Origin: Helichrysum umbraculigerum
Taxonomy: Eukaryota; Streptophyta; Magnoliopsida; Asterales; Asteraceae
Length of the DNA stretch: 64,000 bases
Assembly: GCA_949592205.1 (NCBI GenBank)
Contig: CATIUR010000005.1
Coordinates: forward strand, 91,504,777-91,568,776
Direction: 5' to 3'
The notes under the pieces were generated by a model that did no database searches, was not told where the DNA came from, and saw only the letters and a program-made list of their open reading frames with translations. Made by a program: the position numbers and the translations under genes. This document shows positions 33,613-44,940 of the stretch, piece by piece; position 1 is the stretch's first letter; each line of letters opens with the position of its first letter.

Positions 33613-36337
33613 TGTGACACCCCGCAAATTTGAGTACAATTACTACAGTAAACACGTATATTTTACGTTAGTTTCCTGACAAAAGTTTAGACAAAACTTT
33701 CTATGTGAAATAAGTCTAGCGAGCCCAAAGTGTTAATACGAGAAGTATTACTTAGTTTGTAATTATTATAATTACACACAAAATTATCTGAACGAACTCT
33801 AAAGTATTCCAAAACTATTTTGAAATATTAACTGACATAAAATATTTCAAGAAACGATAGTCGAAACAAACTAAATATACGTTTTACATATAACGTATTA
33901 TACTCGAACAGAAACAATTATAAAATGCACCCAAAGGCCAAAAATAAGAAAAATATTATTTTTGTCATTCATGATAAAGTATTTGAAAGATTACTTCAAA
34001 ATATGACTGCGCAATTTAAATGTAAATTGGCGCACATAATTGGACCCATACACTAAATTGATGGGTAAGATACCAACTAAAAACTCAATTATTGAAGACA
34101 AAAGAAATAAGTCAGTTCAACCAATTTTCGTAAATAATGGACCTGGTTTTCTTTTGTTTTACAAAAGCTGACCAAACACCCTCTCCAATAATTCCCTTTC
34201 ATATTTCATCTCCTTCACTTATCTATTCTCTTCTCTATCTCTCGGGTTTCACCTTCTACCCAAAAACAACAACAACTTGTAACAACAACAGCTTCGGCAA
34301 GAAGCAGCAGCAGGTACCCATCCATCATCCTCATCATCGAACATTATCATCATCTCTCGGGTACCACCACCAACCGACCACCATAACCACCACTCGAGAA
34401 CCACCACCATCGAGCAAACTACAACAGCAGTAGCAGCTCAGTAGCAGCAGTGGCTGTTCGGTAGAACAGTAGTGAACTACCACGTCACCGCCTCTAACCG
34501 TGAGCATCCTCTCTCTCTTTAAAGTTATTATGAGGTGTACAAAGCTTATGATATCATGTTATAGTGTTATGGTTATACCTGAGATTAGAAGTTAAAATCT
34601 CGTTTGTGAGTTGATAGTGTGCGTAGTAACGGAAAACCCAAGAAAAACAACCCCAGCCGATCGGTTATTACATGATTAACGAGTAACAAATTTTAACGAG
34701 TGGCTAACGGTCGCTATATTATGCAACTCTTATTGCTCACGAGCCAAACAGGGGGTGAGTTATTATGATACGTAATGTAATACTACTCTGTACTAATAAT
34801 ATTGCCTATTTACCATTTTTAACAAAATCAACTAAAACATATATACAATACATAATGGATAGATTTAACAATTGATGTCACAGATGGAATGGTTGAGTTA
34901 CGGGTTGGCAAGCAAATGGTTTGGTGTTCGATTCCTTCTGCCATCCTTTTCATTTCCTTTTTATTTTAGTTCTCTAAACTGTTTTACATAATGTTACTAT
35001 TATGATAATAAATGTAAAGTTATATTTGGTTTATGGGTGATTTAATATAATGTGCATATACCTAGAAGCTGTTAAACTAGTATCACTTTAAACTGAATAT
35101 GTTCTTTACGTAATATATGATATATCATAAACAAGTTGTTTTATATAGATAATAATTGCTAATCTTGATTCGCGATCGAATATCAGTAATATTATCTATG
35201 GACTTTTAAACGATCTGTGGAGTAAAAGATTACAATCGTTGATCTAATCTCTGATTAGATATTACATGTTAATTGTGAATACTTTTCAAACGATTTGAAA
35301 ATATATGTATTTTCATACACAACGATTTCAATAGTTATACATATATAATTATATATATATACGTATGGACAACAAACATTTACACAATAGTTGTATACGA
35401 CACTATCAACAAAGGTGAGCGCATAACAATCAAATGTGTGAATATCATTACCAACAAATCGTACATAATTCGACTTAAACGAACTCACAAAACAATCACA
35501 TCATCTGCATAATTTGACAAGCTGTCAAATACTTATATTAATATATCTCTTACATTTAGGATGTTAGAGGATTTCGGATTGAATATTAGTTGCGGTTAGG
35601 AACGCTAGCACCCACAGGTGAGTTCACAGCCCCTACTTTTACTGTTTTGACTGCTTTTAATCAGGGGTGAAAACATAACTAATGTTTTTGCTATAACATG
35701 CAATATCTGTCTATAGTTGCTTTTGTGCTTATATGCTACTGATTATATGAATGATTCATCCATGATTGCGAACTATCTGTGAATACTTGTATGATTATGT
35801 ACAGTCATAGGATATTACCTTCCTATAAACTGTTGTGAACGATCTTATTTGACTAACTTATCAACTCTTTTACTAGATGAACTTGGTTTAACAAACCACT
35901 TTAAAAACATAAAACCTGTGAATTCACTCAACAATTTTGTTGACGTGTTACTATGTTTTTCAGGTAACTAGCAGCACAAATAAGACTGCACGCATAAGGA
36001 GTTAGGCGACCCACAAATAATTAGGATGCCACATTTTGGGACACTTAAGATTTCTTTGTATAAATGATTTACATTAATCATACTTATAAAATTTTCTTTC
36101 AGAAACTGTGCATTTTATAACAAATTTGTATTTTATAATACTATTCTACGACTTTAACGAGTTGTAGTTCTTTTTGTTACAAACAAACTTCATAAATGGC
36201 ATCTTAATTTACTGTTCAGCAATAATCATACGCTCTGATCTGGCATGATGTCCAATGTTAACGTCAGCACCCCCGCTTACTCTAATGCTTCCGCTAATCG
36301 CGCGTTGACCGCGCTGACCGAAATTGGGGGTGTGACA
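33613..36337 (+). repeat. 5' LTR of element D
   Basis: 2725 bp with TGTGACA ends. Positions 34116-35451 are near-identical to 48126-49454. The open frame at 34137-34433 (repeated at 48147) is rich in H, P, S and T and low in complexity, and is not credible as a gene. Confidence 0.88.
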
Positions 36338-36353
36338 GTTTGGTATCAGATCC

Positions 36354-37520
36354 ATTGGTTATAGCGAACTAGAAGTCTTTAAGTGACCTGAAAGCCTTAG
36401 AGACCTAGACTACAGCCTTGGCTAGAACATGCATGCACACATTTGCATACGCCTAACTCACTATATGACAACTATTGTCGCAATGCATTTAGATGAATAA
36501 TTGTGTGTTCCTACGTGTGACTTCTCAAATATGGTTGGGATAACAATGGCAACTCGATACACGAGAAACCATCAACCAACACCATCACACACTTAATCTA
36601 TACAAACATTATCGTCTGATGTATAGTTAATCCGACTTGTAATTCCCTGAAACAAACTACACTTGAGGCAGTCAATCCTACTTGAGCGTTAGAAGAATGC
36701 TTGAGGGCACTTTTATCATATTAAAAGTCGGGAACTTTTCACATTCATACAGCTCCCACTTTTATAAGCAAACATATATAAAACTAATGGTACCTACCTT
36801 AGTTACTATACTCCACACATTAATAAGGAAACTCCCTGACACATACGAAAAATGACTTCTTAGAAAGCGGTACCTCCAGACTGGATGGAGACATGATCTC
36901 CACATACAAAACGTCTCAAGACTGTTGAAGGCCGTAGGAACTTGGACAACGAAAATTTCCTATACTACTTGTGCTCGAGTACAAATGCTAGAGGAGAGTG
37001 CTCGAGTGGCAGAGAGTGTAGCTGAGATCAGCATGATGATGACTACATGAAGGCAGAAGTGGTACTTATCGTATCTGCGTAAAATCTATGTATGGCGGGT
37101 TGTGCCCCTACTATGCTATACTAAAACTTCTATTCAACACATACATACGAATTCTGTCACATCTTATATGAACATGATCGTACGAAAGCCATGTTTGACA
37201 ACTACTTGGTCATAGTTGACCACTATGCAAACAAACTCTAGCTTTCTAAAGGATCGAACAAATCCTCATTAACATCTAACGATTAGGATTGACAACTTAT
37301 CAGTCGAATGGATGGAGAGAACAAATGGAAGCGTGATACATATTGGAGTAACGAGCCTTAAGTACTACAAGAACGAACATAGTAAGGCGTCGTTAGATAC
37401 TAATCGAGATGGAGTCTCAAACAACCACTAGGGTAACCAGACCCAATTATGTGAAACAAACTCCTCCCCACAAATGACAAACTATTTTGACAAGTTTTAT
37501 AAAAATTGTCTACGAAAATG
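36354..37520 (+). other. Element D leader/gag region, no intact ORF
   Basis: Decayed sequence after the primer site. A short readable piece near 36980-37050 (MLEESARVAESVAEI) has the look of the coiled-coil upstream ORF of A and C. Gag itself is not recognisable. Confidence 0.4.
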
Positions 37521-37530
37521 CTTTACTATA

Positions 37531-38350
37531 TTTTGGATAACAATCCAACTACAAATATGTTTCGGATAACAATCCAACTACAACTATATTTTGGATAACA
37601 TTCCAACGAGAACGATATTTTGGACATCAATCCAAACAAAAACTATGAGTTTTAAATAACATTTCAACAAACCCTTTGGATAAGAAACCGGAGAATGTAC
37701 CGGCTATGTTTAAAACTGGAGAACGCACCAGTACGCATTTATAAACCGGAGAACGATCGGTATTATTTTGAATTAACCAGAGAACGTACCGGTAATGCTT
37801 TGATATACTGTAGAACGTACCAGTAAGGATTTAAATCGGAGAACGACCGGTAGATTAACTGGAGAACGATCAGTACTATGATTTGCTGAAGAACGACCAG
37901 CAGTATTACAAACCGGAGAACGACTGGTAGACTTTGAAAATGTTGATCCTTAGTTGGATCAGCCTGTGTTTCCTACGATTACTACTTTGGGAAATGTTAT
38001 TTTTAATAAATAGCATGTGTTTCCTACGATAACTACTTTGGGAAATGTTATTTTTAATAAATAGCATGTGTTTCCTACGATAACTATTTTGGGAAATGTT
38101 ATTTTACTAAATAACATGTGTTTCCTATAAACTATTACTTTAGGGAATGTTTCTCTTAATTGATAAACTTGTGTTTCCTACAAAGCAAACAACTAAACTA
38201 TATTAGGGACAGATATCCCACTTAAATTGTAATTTGGGCAGACATCCTAACTAAACTATATTAGGGACAGATATCCCACTTAAATTGTGAATTGGGTAGA
38301 CATCTCAACAAAACTGTATCTTGGGTGACATCCCAACGAAATCTTACTTT
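37531..38350. repeat. Hairpin-phrase array in element D
   Basis: Four successive groups of short imperfect repeats, each with dyad symmetry. TTGGATAACAATCCAA-type (37533-37636). ACCGG-AGAACG-CCGGT-type, about ten copies (37685-37930), with stems CCGG/CCGG, CTGG/CCAG, CTG/CAG and GCTG/CAGC. TTTCC...GGGAAA (37969-38150, four copies about 52 bp apart). GGGACAGATATCCC and TTGGGTGACATCCCAA (38204-38335). Loops are constant within a group; arms vary but mostly stay complementary. No coding frame crosses it. Confidence 0.85.
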
Positions 38351-38429
38351 TGGACGACAATCTAACAAAACGAAATTGATTGAATCCTAACACCGTCACC
38401 GAGATGTTGTGGAAAATGATGACTTAACT

Positions 38430-38612
38430 TTTAGAAGTTGATTCACGTAAACTAGATGACAAACACGCTATAGAACTAGCCGATGGTAAGTTGATCGAAT
38501 CAGGAGAAATAGTACCGGGATGTATCCTAACGTTTGAGGGTCATCTCTTCGAAATAGACTTACTACCGGTAGAGTTGAGCAGTTTCGACATCATAGTCGG
38601 TATGGACTAGTT
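38430..38612 (+). pseudogene. Element D protease fragment
   Basis: Readable as decayed aspartic protease C-terminal sequence, with HAIELADGKLIESG, FEIDLLPVELSSFD and IIVGMD. These motifs also occur in A and C. The DTG active-site part is not seen and a stop follows IIVGMD. Confidence 0.8.
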
Positions 38613-38639
38613 GTCAAGGAATTAAACTGAGGTTGTGTG

Positions 38640-39370
38640 TTGGATACGTTGGTACGATTACCACTATCCATTATCTCCGACAGAGATAAGCACTTTATGT
38701 TCCGCATCTGACAGTTGGCACTGGGTACTCATCCTGATAAAAGTACTGCCTACCATCCACAAACCGATGGCCAGAGCGAACGAACGATATAAACGCTCGA
38801 AGACTTACTACGAGCATGTGTGATTGACTTTGGGGATAACTGAGATACCCAGTTACCTTTAACAGAATTTTCTTACAACAATAGTTATCACATCAGTATA
38901 CGAATGTCACCATTCGAGGCGTTATATGGACGTCAGTGCCGATCACCATTCTATTGGAGAGAGTTAGGTGACAAACAACTATTTGGTTCGTAGATTTTCC
39001 AGGAAACTACGGACAACATATTTCAAGTACTTAACCAACTGAAAACAGCGTGAGGCTGACAAAAGAGTTTCGCCAATAACCGCTGTAAACCTCTTGAATT
39101 TTAAGTAGGTAACAAAGCTCTACACAAAGTATCGCCCTGGAAGGGAGTCGCACAACTTGAGAAAAAAAAAACGGGGAAACTTAACCCATGATATATATAT
39201 ATATAAGACCTTTCGAAAAATCCTTGTAAGGATTGGTCTTATGCTCACAAACTAAACATATCACAGGAGCTCAATAATATTTATGACACTTTTCAAATTA
39301 CTAATTTGGAAAAGTGCATATCCGACGAAAAACTAATCATTTTCTCGACGAAGTCCTTGACACAACAATA
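38640..39370 (+). pseudogene. Element D integrase fragment, joined directly after protease
   Basis: Readable pieces include STAYHPQTDGQSERTIQTLE (38741-38800), EFSYNNSYH, SPFEALYGRQCRSP, KVSPWKGV and GKLNP, then KCISDEK near 39315. All are interrupted by stops and frameshifts. The sequence runs from protease to integrase core with almost nothing between, so RT, RNase H and the integrase zinc finger were deleted. Confidence 0.82.
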
Positions 39371-39492
39371 ACAACTATGGGGATAACTACGAGTCCCACT
39401 ACGGGAACAACTATAATAACACATATGGGAACAATTATGATAACAACTATGAGTTCCACTACGATAACAACTACAATTCCATCTATGATTTA
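39363..39492 (+). repeat. Low-complexity NYGxNY-type repeat in element D
   Basis: Repeats of AACTA(T/C)GRGRAYAAC with tract AACAACTATGAGT(T/C)CCACTACG occurring twice (about 39378 and 39443). Read on the plus strand it would give Asn-Tyr-Gly/Asp-rich peptide. It sits where the chromodomain-like end of integrase would be. Confidence 0.7.
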
Positions 39493-41599
39493 GAAGGGAC
39501 ATACTTTGAGTTGGTATATGTACAAAACCTTAGAAAACCTTATAAACTATGAAAACTTAACTCAATGATTTTAGTTGACACTAAACGCATGTTACTCATT
39601 CCTCGATGCCACTTTTACTAATTTGACGTCAAGAGCATCATGGGAATGACCTATCTAAGTCAACGATAAACTCAGGGTTTGTATTTAGCAGACGAGTCAA
39701 CTTACTGTTTTGTCAACCGCTTAGTCACGATAGGACTACTTTATAAATGGTTACCTTGTAGCCGCGATATAACTACAATTTGAGACACGAAATAGTCAGA
39801 ACACGACTACAATGATATAACTACTATTTTGGACTACGACATAAGTCATGGACGATTAACAATGTCGTTGTAAGCTACCAATACCGCTGGTAACTAAGCA
39901 CTAGTGAACTAATGAGCAGAAATTAGTCCCTCGGCTGAGAAAGGTCATCACATTGAAAACCTTCTCTCTATTTTCTCTAGTTGCCAGCACGGGACTAGCC
40001 TAACAAGGGGAGGAAGACAAACACAACTGAACGCCACACTACTTGACACATACATGGCTATCAATGGGTGATACACAGACTACTACGATCGACACACACT
40101 AGGTTATTATATAAGTGTATATTTATATATTGTGACACCCACACTTTTAGGACTATGATTAGTGCCTAAACTACTTGTAATTACATGTAATTAGTATTAT
40201 ATTAATCTAAATATATGTAACCTTCTGTGTAATTACATACACGTTATATGATTTGTTTAAATCATACACACTCGAGCCGGACAAGGTCCGACACTATTAT
40301 ACTAAGGACGTTGGTGACAAGAGTATTTAAAATAATGTGGTTTCATCCAAACAAACATTATTTAACTTAATATATTTGACGAAATATATTGCACGTATTA
40401 AATTACTACATATACGCTTTTAACGCAACGGAAATACACGGAACGCGTCAAACGGATGAAGTAAACACAAGTTATATTTTAGCAACTCATAACTAAATAT
40501 TTTTATGGAATATCCTTACTAAAAATATTGGGTTTTAATTCGTTAACAAAACATACCTCATAAAACGTTATACGAATAATTAAAACGTTAAACGATCGGG
40601 TAAACGGACACGAAGTAATACGTAATTTTGGGAACAAGATTTTAAACACCCACACCCCTTGTGGGGCCTCCCTTTGCTGGTCAAGCAAGGGTATGGTCAC
40701 CCATACCCTTTTTGCTTCTTAAACACTACAAGGAACCAACATGCTTCTACCCCATCATTTCCCCACCTTACTTCTCCTTTCTTTTCACACTTTCTCACCC
40801 TTTTTCTCTCAAAATTTTCGGAGTCCACAGCCCCAAGAACAAACCTTCATCATCCAACTTCATCACTTGAAGAAAGATGCAAGAAAAGTGAGCTAGGAGC
40901 AAAACCAAGCACATCTCTTTTGTTCACGAGTTAAATTCTTCATCTCGTTGTAAGGATTCTTGAACTTTCACTAGATTTACTTGAATTACATATTAATACA
41001 TGTTTAGTTGCTCACTTAACCACAAAATGTCCAAAAGATAAGTCGAAACACAAATTAAAACTCGAAAACAGGAAGTTAACCTTCCTGTCCAGATTTTGTA
41101 CCCACTTTCATGAATTTTATAAAAATCATTACAACACCAAAATGGACGTTTCTTAAGGCTAAAATGTAGTACAAGAAGTTATCTTTCCAAAAAAATTAGT
41201 CTCGTGACGTTTTGACTCCGTTTACTACTCGAAAACATTTTTCTCCGGTGACATAGGGCTACTGTTCCGGCAGACAGAAAATTTCAGTAACTTCTCGAGG
41301 CCATATCTAGAGTTCTAGAGCTCAAAACCGTATGAGACCACTTGGGAAATCTTGGTAATTTTGTTATATACAAAAAGTTCTTCTTTGGCTCGTTCCAGAA
41401 ATACACCCATTTTTTCAGAAAATTTGATTTGTGAGAAGTGGTCTAATCTCGGATAAACAGTACACAGTCACACTTCTCGATTTTTAAAAAATACTAAACG
41501 ACCTCAAATAATTATGATAAAATTACTGAAAGTACCCAAGACATAGAGGAACATTGTATAGAAATTTCAGAACGATTCGATAAAGTTTACTATTTTAAA

Positions 41600-41975
41600 T
41601 AAAAATCACAATGTCGGATGAACAATACTCCGTGAATCTATTGACGGATGAAAATTAACTCCGTGAATATATTGACAGATGAACAGTAAAAATTGACTTT
41701 CGTTGACTGTCGGACTGAGGGTTGACTCTCGGACTTTAGGGTGAGACTCGGATGCATAGTTTCGGACTTGATAACACTCAAATCAAACCAAACCCGTTTG
41801 ATCTAGTAAACGAAAACGAATACTTAAAAGAAAACATCCACCTCCGAAAAAATCTATTATCGCATGAACAAAATTCCGAGAATGCCATTGTCGTATGAAC
41901 AATGCTCCGAGAATGCTATTGTCGTAGTAACAGTGTCCGTGAATGTCATTGTCGCATACCCTATTGTCGGAATAC
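41600..41975. repeat. Degenerate dyad repeats in LTR C (TGAACA group)
   Basis: Repeated phrases such as CGGATGAACAATACTCCGTGAAT and CGGATGAAAATTAACTCCGTG (41616-41670), then ATTGTCGTATGAACAATGCTCCGAGAATG-like units (41858-41975). Short complementary arms (GGA/TCC, ATTG/CAAT) bracket a GAACA-type core. Confidence 0.65.
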
Positions 41976-42177
41976 ATATTGTCGCACGAAACGGAAATTG
42001 TAAAATACTTTTTACACTAAGTATTGAATACATACAACAACTATACCTTATACGACAATACACTTACATGATATACATATTCTTTAGGAAGTATATATGA
42101 AACTACTTTACTCGGCCCAATTAGTGCATGAAAACTACTATAATATGGAAAGTATACAACACAACTTATAAATACGG

Positions 42178-42708
42178 ATGAGATTACACTCATACATACA
42201 CGAGATTACACTCGAAACTACATGTGAGATTTCACTCACACTTAAATGGGCTTACACCCACATTACTACGAGCTTACACTCGAATCTTTTGATTTAAAAA
42301 GACGATCTTACACTCGCACGAGTTTACACTTGAACGGACTTACATCCGAACAACAACTACGTGTCATATTTCAAATAATCAACTTATGTATATGCTTTAC
42401 AAGGTATACAAACACGATGAATTACATAATAATAATATTTGAAATTAGTATTACACCTCCGTCACCAACGGGCCACACTTAATTACAAACAATCACAAAC
42501 GTACAAACAAATATTTGGACATTTCCTAGTTGAGTTGACAACTAGCATGGGTGATCCTTTGAGACACCGACTTACTTACTTATTTACTTACAACCTTGTG
42601 CGTTTCGGACGCCAGAAGGTTGCAGGGTTCGGAGAACCAACTTACGGAATTACATCCGACGCATACTTACGGACTTACATCCGCTATACTTGTTTGCTTA
42701 CACAAACA
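42178..42708. repeat. Hairpin array with constant TTACA loop and varying stems in LTR C
   Basis: Hairpins with loop (A/C)TTACA: ATGAG/CTCAT (42178-42193), CGAG/CTCG (42201-42214), TGTGAG/CTCACA with loop ATTTCA (42223-42240), TGGG/CCCA (42247-42260), CGAG/CTCG (42269-42282), CGGA/TCCG (42335-42348), CGGA/TCCG (42645-42658), CGGA/TCCG (42670-42683) and TGTTTG/CAAACA (42691-42708). Two weaker copies lie at 42303-42333. Stem bases change in both arms together. Confidence 0.9.
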
Positions 42709-43529
42709 TACTTGCTAGACTCAGGTGAGTCTTACAGCCCCACTTTTACTGTTTTCACTTGGGGTGAAATATTTGCTACTGTTTTACGTATGAACACAAG
42801 TACTGAACTGCTACACATTACTTTTACATACATTACATGAGTTACCTTTTATCCACTGAAATCCTCCTATCATAAGTTGTTAGTTATGGACTTAAGCGCG
42901 ATTACTAGTAGATGGATCCATTTGGGACTGACAATCCCTGCTTGGGGTGGTAGCGCCACCACGGATTACACCGTAGAAACAGGCATATTAGTATTTGTTA
43001 CATATGAGTGTCCGGATAGCACTCACGGGGGTACGTGATGCTATACTTGACTGTACCATTCACACTACACTGTTAAGCTTCAACTTGTGAGCTCATGGTA
43101 ATTGTGTTGACCTACTGATTTACTTACAATGCTCGAGGGCATTACTGGTACTTACTTGTGGTTCATAATTGATTTACTATACTAAACCTGTAAGATTCAC
43201 CAACCTTTTGGTTGACACTTTTTAGCATTTATCTCAGGTACGTTACAGCAGTAGGACTGCACACCCTCAGGACTGATAGCTCGAGTCGCATGCATACAAA
43301 CTAGTGGAGATTCTTTTGCATTACTTTGTGTATATCAGTTATGTATTAGAATCTCTAGGAAACTAATACTGAACTCAGAGCTTGTACTATGATTGAACAA
43401 TGTAATACTTTTGTACTATGGTACGACGTTGCATATAGATGTCGTTCGCTTTACTTTGGTGCTTGATTATTGATTAGTAACACCCAAAGCTTTCTTCCGC
43501 GCAACAGTAAATTTGGGGGTGTTACAGAT

Positions 43530-43547
43530 TGGTATCAGAGCCTAAGG
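43530..43547 (+). promoter_or_regulatory. Primer-binding site of element C
   Basis: TGGTATCAGAGCCTAAGG, three bases after the LTR end. It matches the complement of initiator Met-tRNA 3' end. Confidence 0.9.
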
Positions 43548-43916
43548 TTATAGCGAACTAGGTTGCATTAGTGGGCCTAGACTATGACCGTTAGGCTGTA
43601 TTTCCTTATTAGGTATGACCAGTTCCGGGATTACATCATACGACTTTAATTTAATATAGTCTGATCAACTATGTACAATTAAATGAAGATGATGTGAAAT
43701 CTGAAATGGGTTATGTTGAACAGGAGTACACTAGTTGACTCTGACTACGAGAGAAACGGGACTACTACTTGCTTGTGCTATACACACTAGGCTATTATGT
43801 GATATATGTGAATATATACATGGATAGGCCTCGCTTACATACTATGTCTTAGGCTATATTATATGTTGTAGATATATGAATATAGGCCTCATAATTCTTA
43901 ACGCTTTGTCACAGAA

Positions 43917-44657
43917 ATGACTGACAACTCTCCCGTAACACTCACTGATTCGGACAATGAAGTCCAAGCACCACAAACTCGAGAAAGGACAACTATTCCG
44001 TCTGTCTCTCCAGCCCGGGATGCTCCCGAACCACTGTTTTACTCATCTGGGGAAGCTCAAGTGATCCGTACTCGCCGTAGGGGTGTTGGATCGTTCCGAG
44101 CTGACCCTTACTCCAACTACACGGGCAACCCTACTACCAGGATGTTTCGTCCTCCAATTGCCCGCAGGTGGGACTGGTTACCCACAACACTAAACACATG
44201 GAGGTCTGAGGAAGAGATTCACATTCCTGCTGACTCTATGGACATCTCCCTGTATACTCAGGAACCGATACATCACACGACACCAGTGTTGGCTGCTCGC
44301 CTCCACAGTCATGAGCAAAGGCTCGAGGACCTCGAGCGGGAGCAACACATGATGACAACCTACTTGTTACGTCAAGCCCATGATCGCATTGCACAACTAC
44401 AACGGGAACTTGAAGAGACAAACCACACTCTGGACATGGTACATCAGCAAGTGATCGACGACAGAGGCGCGTCCGATCTCCTGCAAGAAAGGTTAGAGGA
44501 ATGTGAACAACGTTCACAGGAAGCTGAAGAGTACACTCATGTACTGGAACAGAGGATGACTTTGGCCGAGGACGGCACTCGACAAGCCAACAGACTTGCT
44601 GAAACCGTCACCCGTCTTACCACTGCGATATCACGACTAACCCTACGTCAGGATTAG
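43917..44657 (+). CDS. Element C upstream coiled-coil ORF (intact)
   Basis: 246 residues from ATG 43917. The N-terminal 100 residues are polar and proline-rich. From about residue 120 there is a long coiled-coil pattern (LAARLHSHEQRLEDLEREQ... LLQERLEECEQRSQEAEE... LAEDGTRQANRLAETVTRLT). It lies between the primer site and gag, 283 bp upstream of gag's ATG. The C-terminal half is clearly homologous to 19674-20081 of element A. It is intact although the gag-pol of the same element is broken. No known domain was recognised; its role (RNA chaperone, particle scaffold or other) is open. Confidence 0.85.
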   Translation: MTDNSPVTLTDSDNEVQAPQTRERTTIPSVSPARDAPEPLFYSSGEAQVIRTRRRGVGSFRADPYSNYTGNPTTRMFRPPIARRWDWLPTTLNTWRSEEEIHIPADSMDISLYTQEPIHHTTPVLAARLHSHEQRLEDLEREQHMMTTYLLRQAHDRIAQLQRELEETNHTLDMVHQQVIDDRGASDLLQERLEECEQRSQEAEEYTHVLEQRMTLAEDGTRQANRLAETVTRLTTAISRLTLRQD

Positions 44658-44940
44658 TATAATGTCTATTTGTAATCTATTATGCTATCGTAGGACTCTT
44701 GTAATTCGCCCGTAAGTAACAGTTCCCGGCACCTTTTGTAAACTCTAAAGTTTGTAACCACTCGAACTCGTATTCTGTAATCTTTTGAAACTCGTACCTT
44801 GTAATCAGATTTTATTATCTAATGAATTATGATTATCGCTTCGCACTGTTGCATAATATCTCATTATAAATATGCATATGTGATATATCATAATTACGTG
44901 CAAACATCTGACATGTCTCATTTCTTTATTATTCAGCACT

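Larger units (their letters stand above)
33613..40130 (+). mobile_element. Old gypsy element D, 5' LTR and decayed internal region
   Basis: The 5' LTR (33613-36337) starts TGTGACACCCCGC and ends GGGTGTGACA. It is followed by primer site TGGTATCAGATCC (36341-36353, one mismatch), an unrecognised leader, an unusual hairpin-repeat array, a decayed protease fragment and decayed integrase. RT and RNase H are missing. Element C is inserted at 40131. A piece of D's 3' LTR survives at 48126-49454. The many stops show it is the oldest retroelement here. Confidence 0.85.
40131..43526 (+). repeat. 5' LTR of element C
   Basis: About 3.4 kb, TGTGACACCC at the start and GGGTGTTACA at the end, followed by the primer site. 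The start and the last about 650 bp resemble LTR A (for example TTAGGACTATGATTAGTGCC and TAGATGGATCCATTTGGGAC). The longer middle holds the hairpin arrays. Only one copy exists in the window, so the start is set by its terminus and by similarity to A. Confidence 0.82.

Noticed and set aside
34137..34433. 98-codon frame repeated identically at 48147-48443
   Set aside because: Both copies lie in the same part of LTR D, so conservation reflects LTR identity. The composition is low-complexity Pro/His/Thr/Ser.
42178..42708. Regular short repeats that could suggest a CRISPR array
   Set aside because: Units are hairpins of 14-18 bp with changing stems and no uniform repeat/spacer structure, inside a plant LTR.
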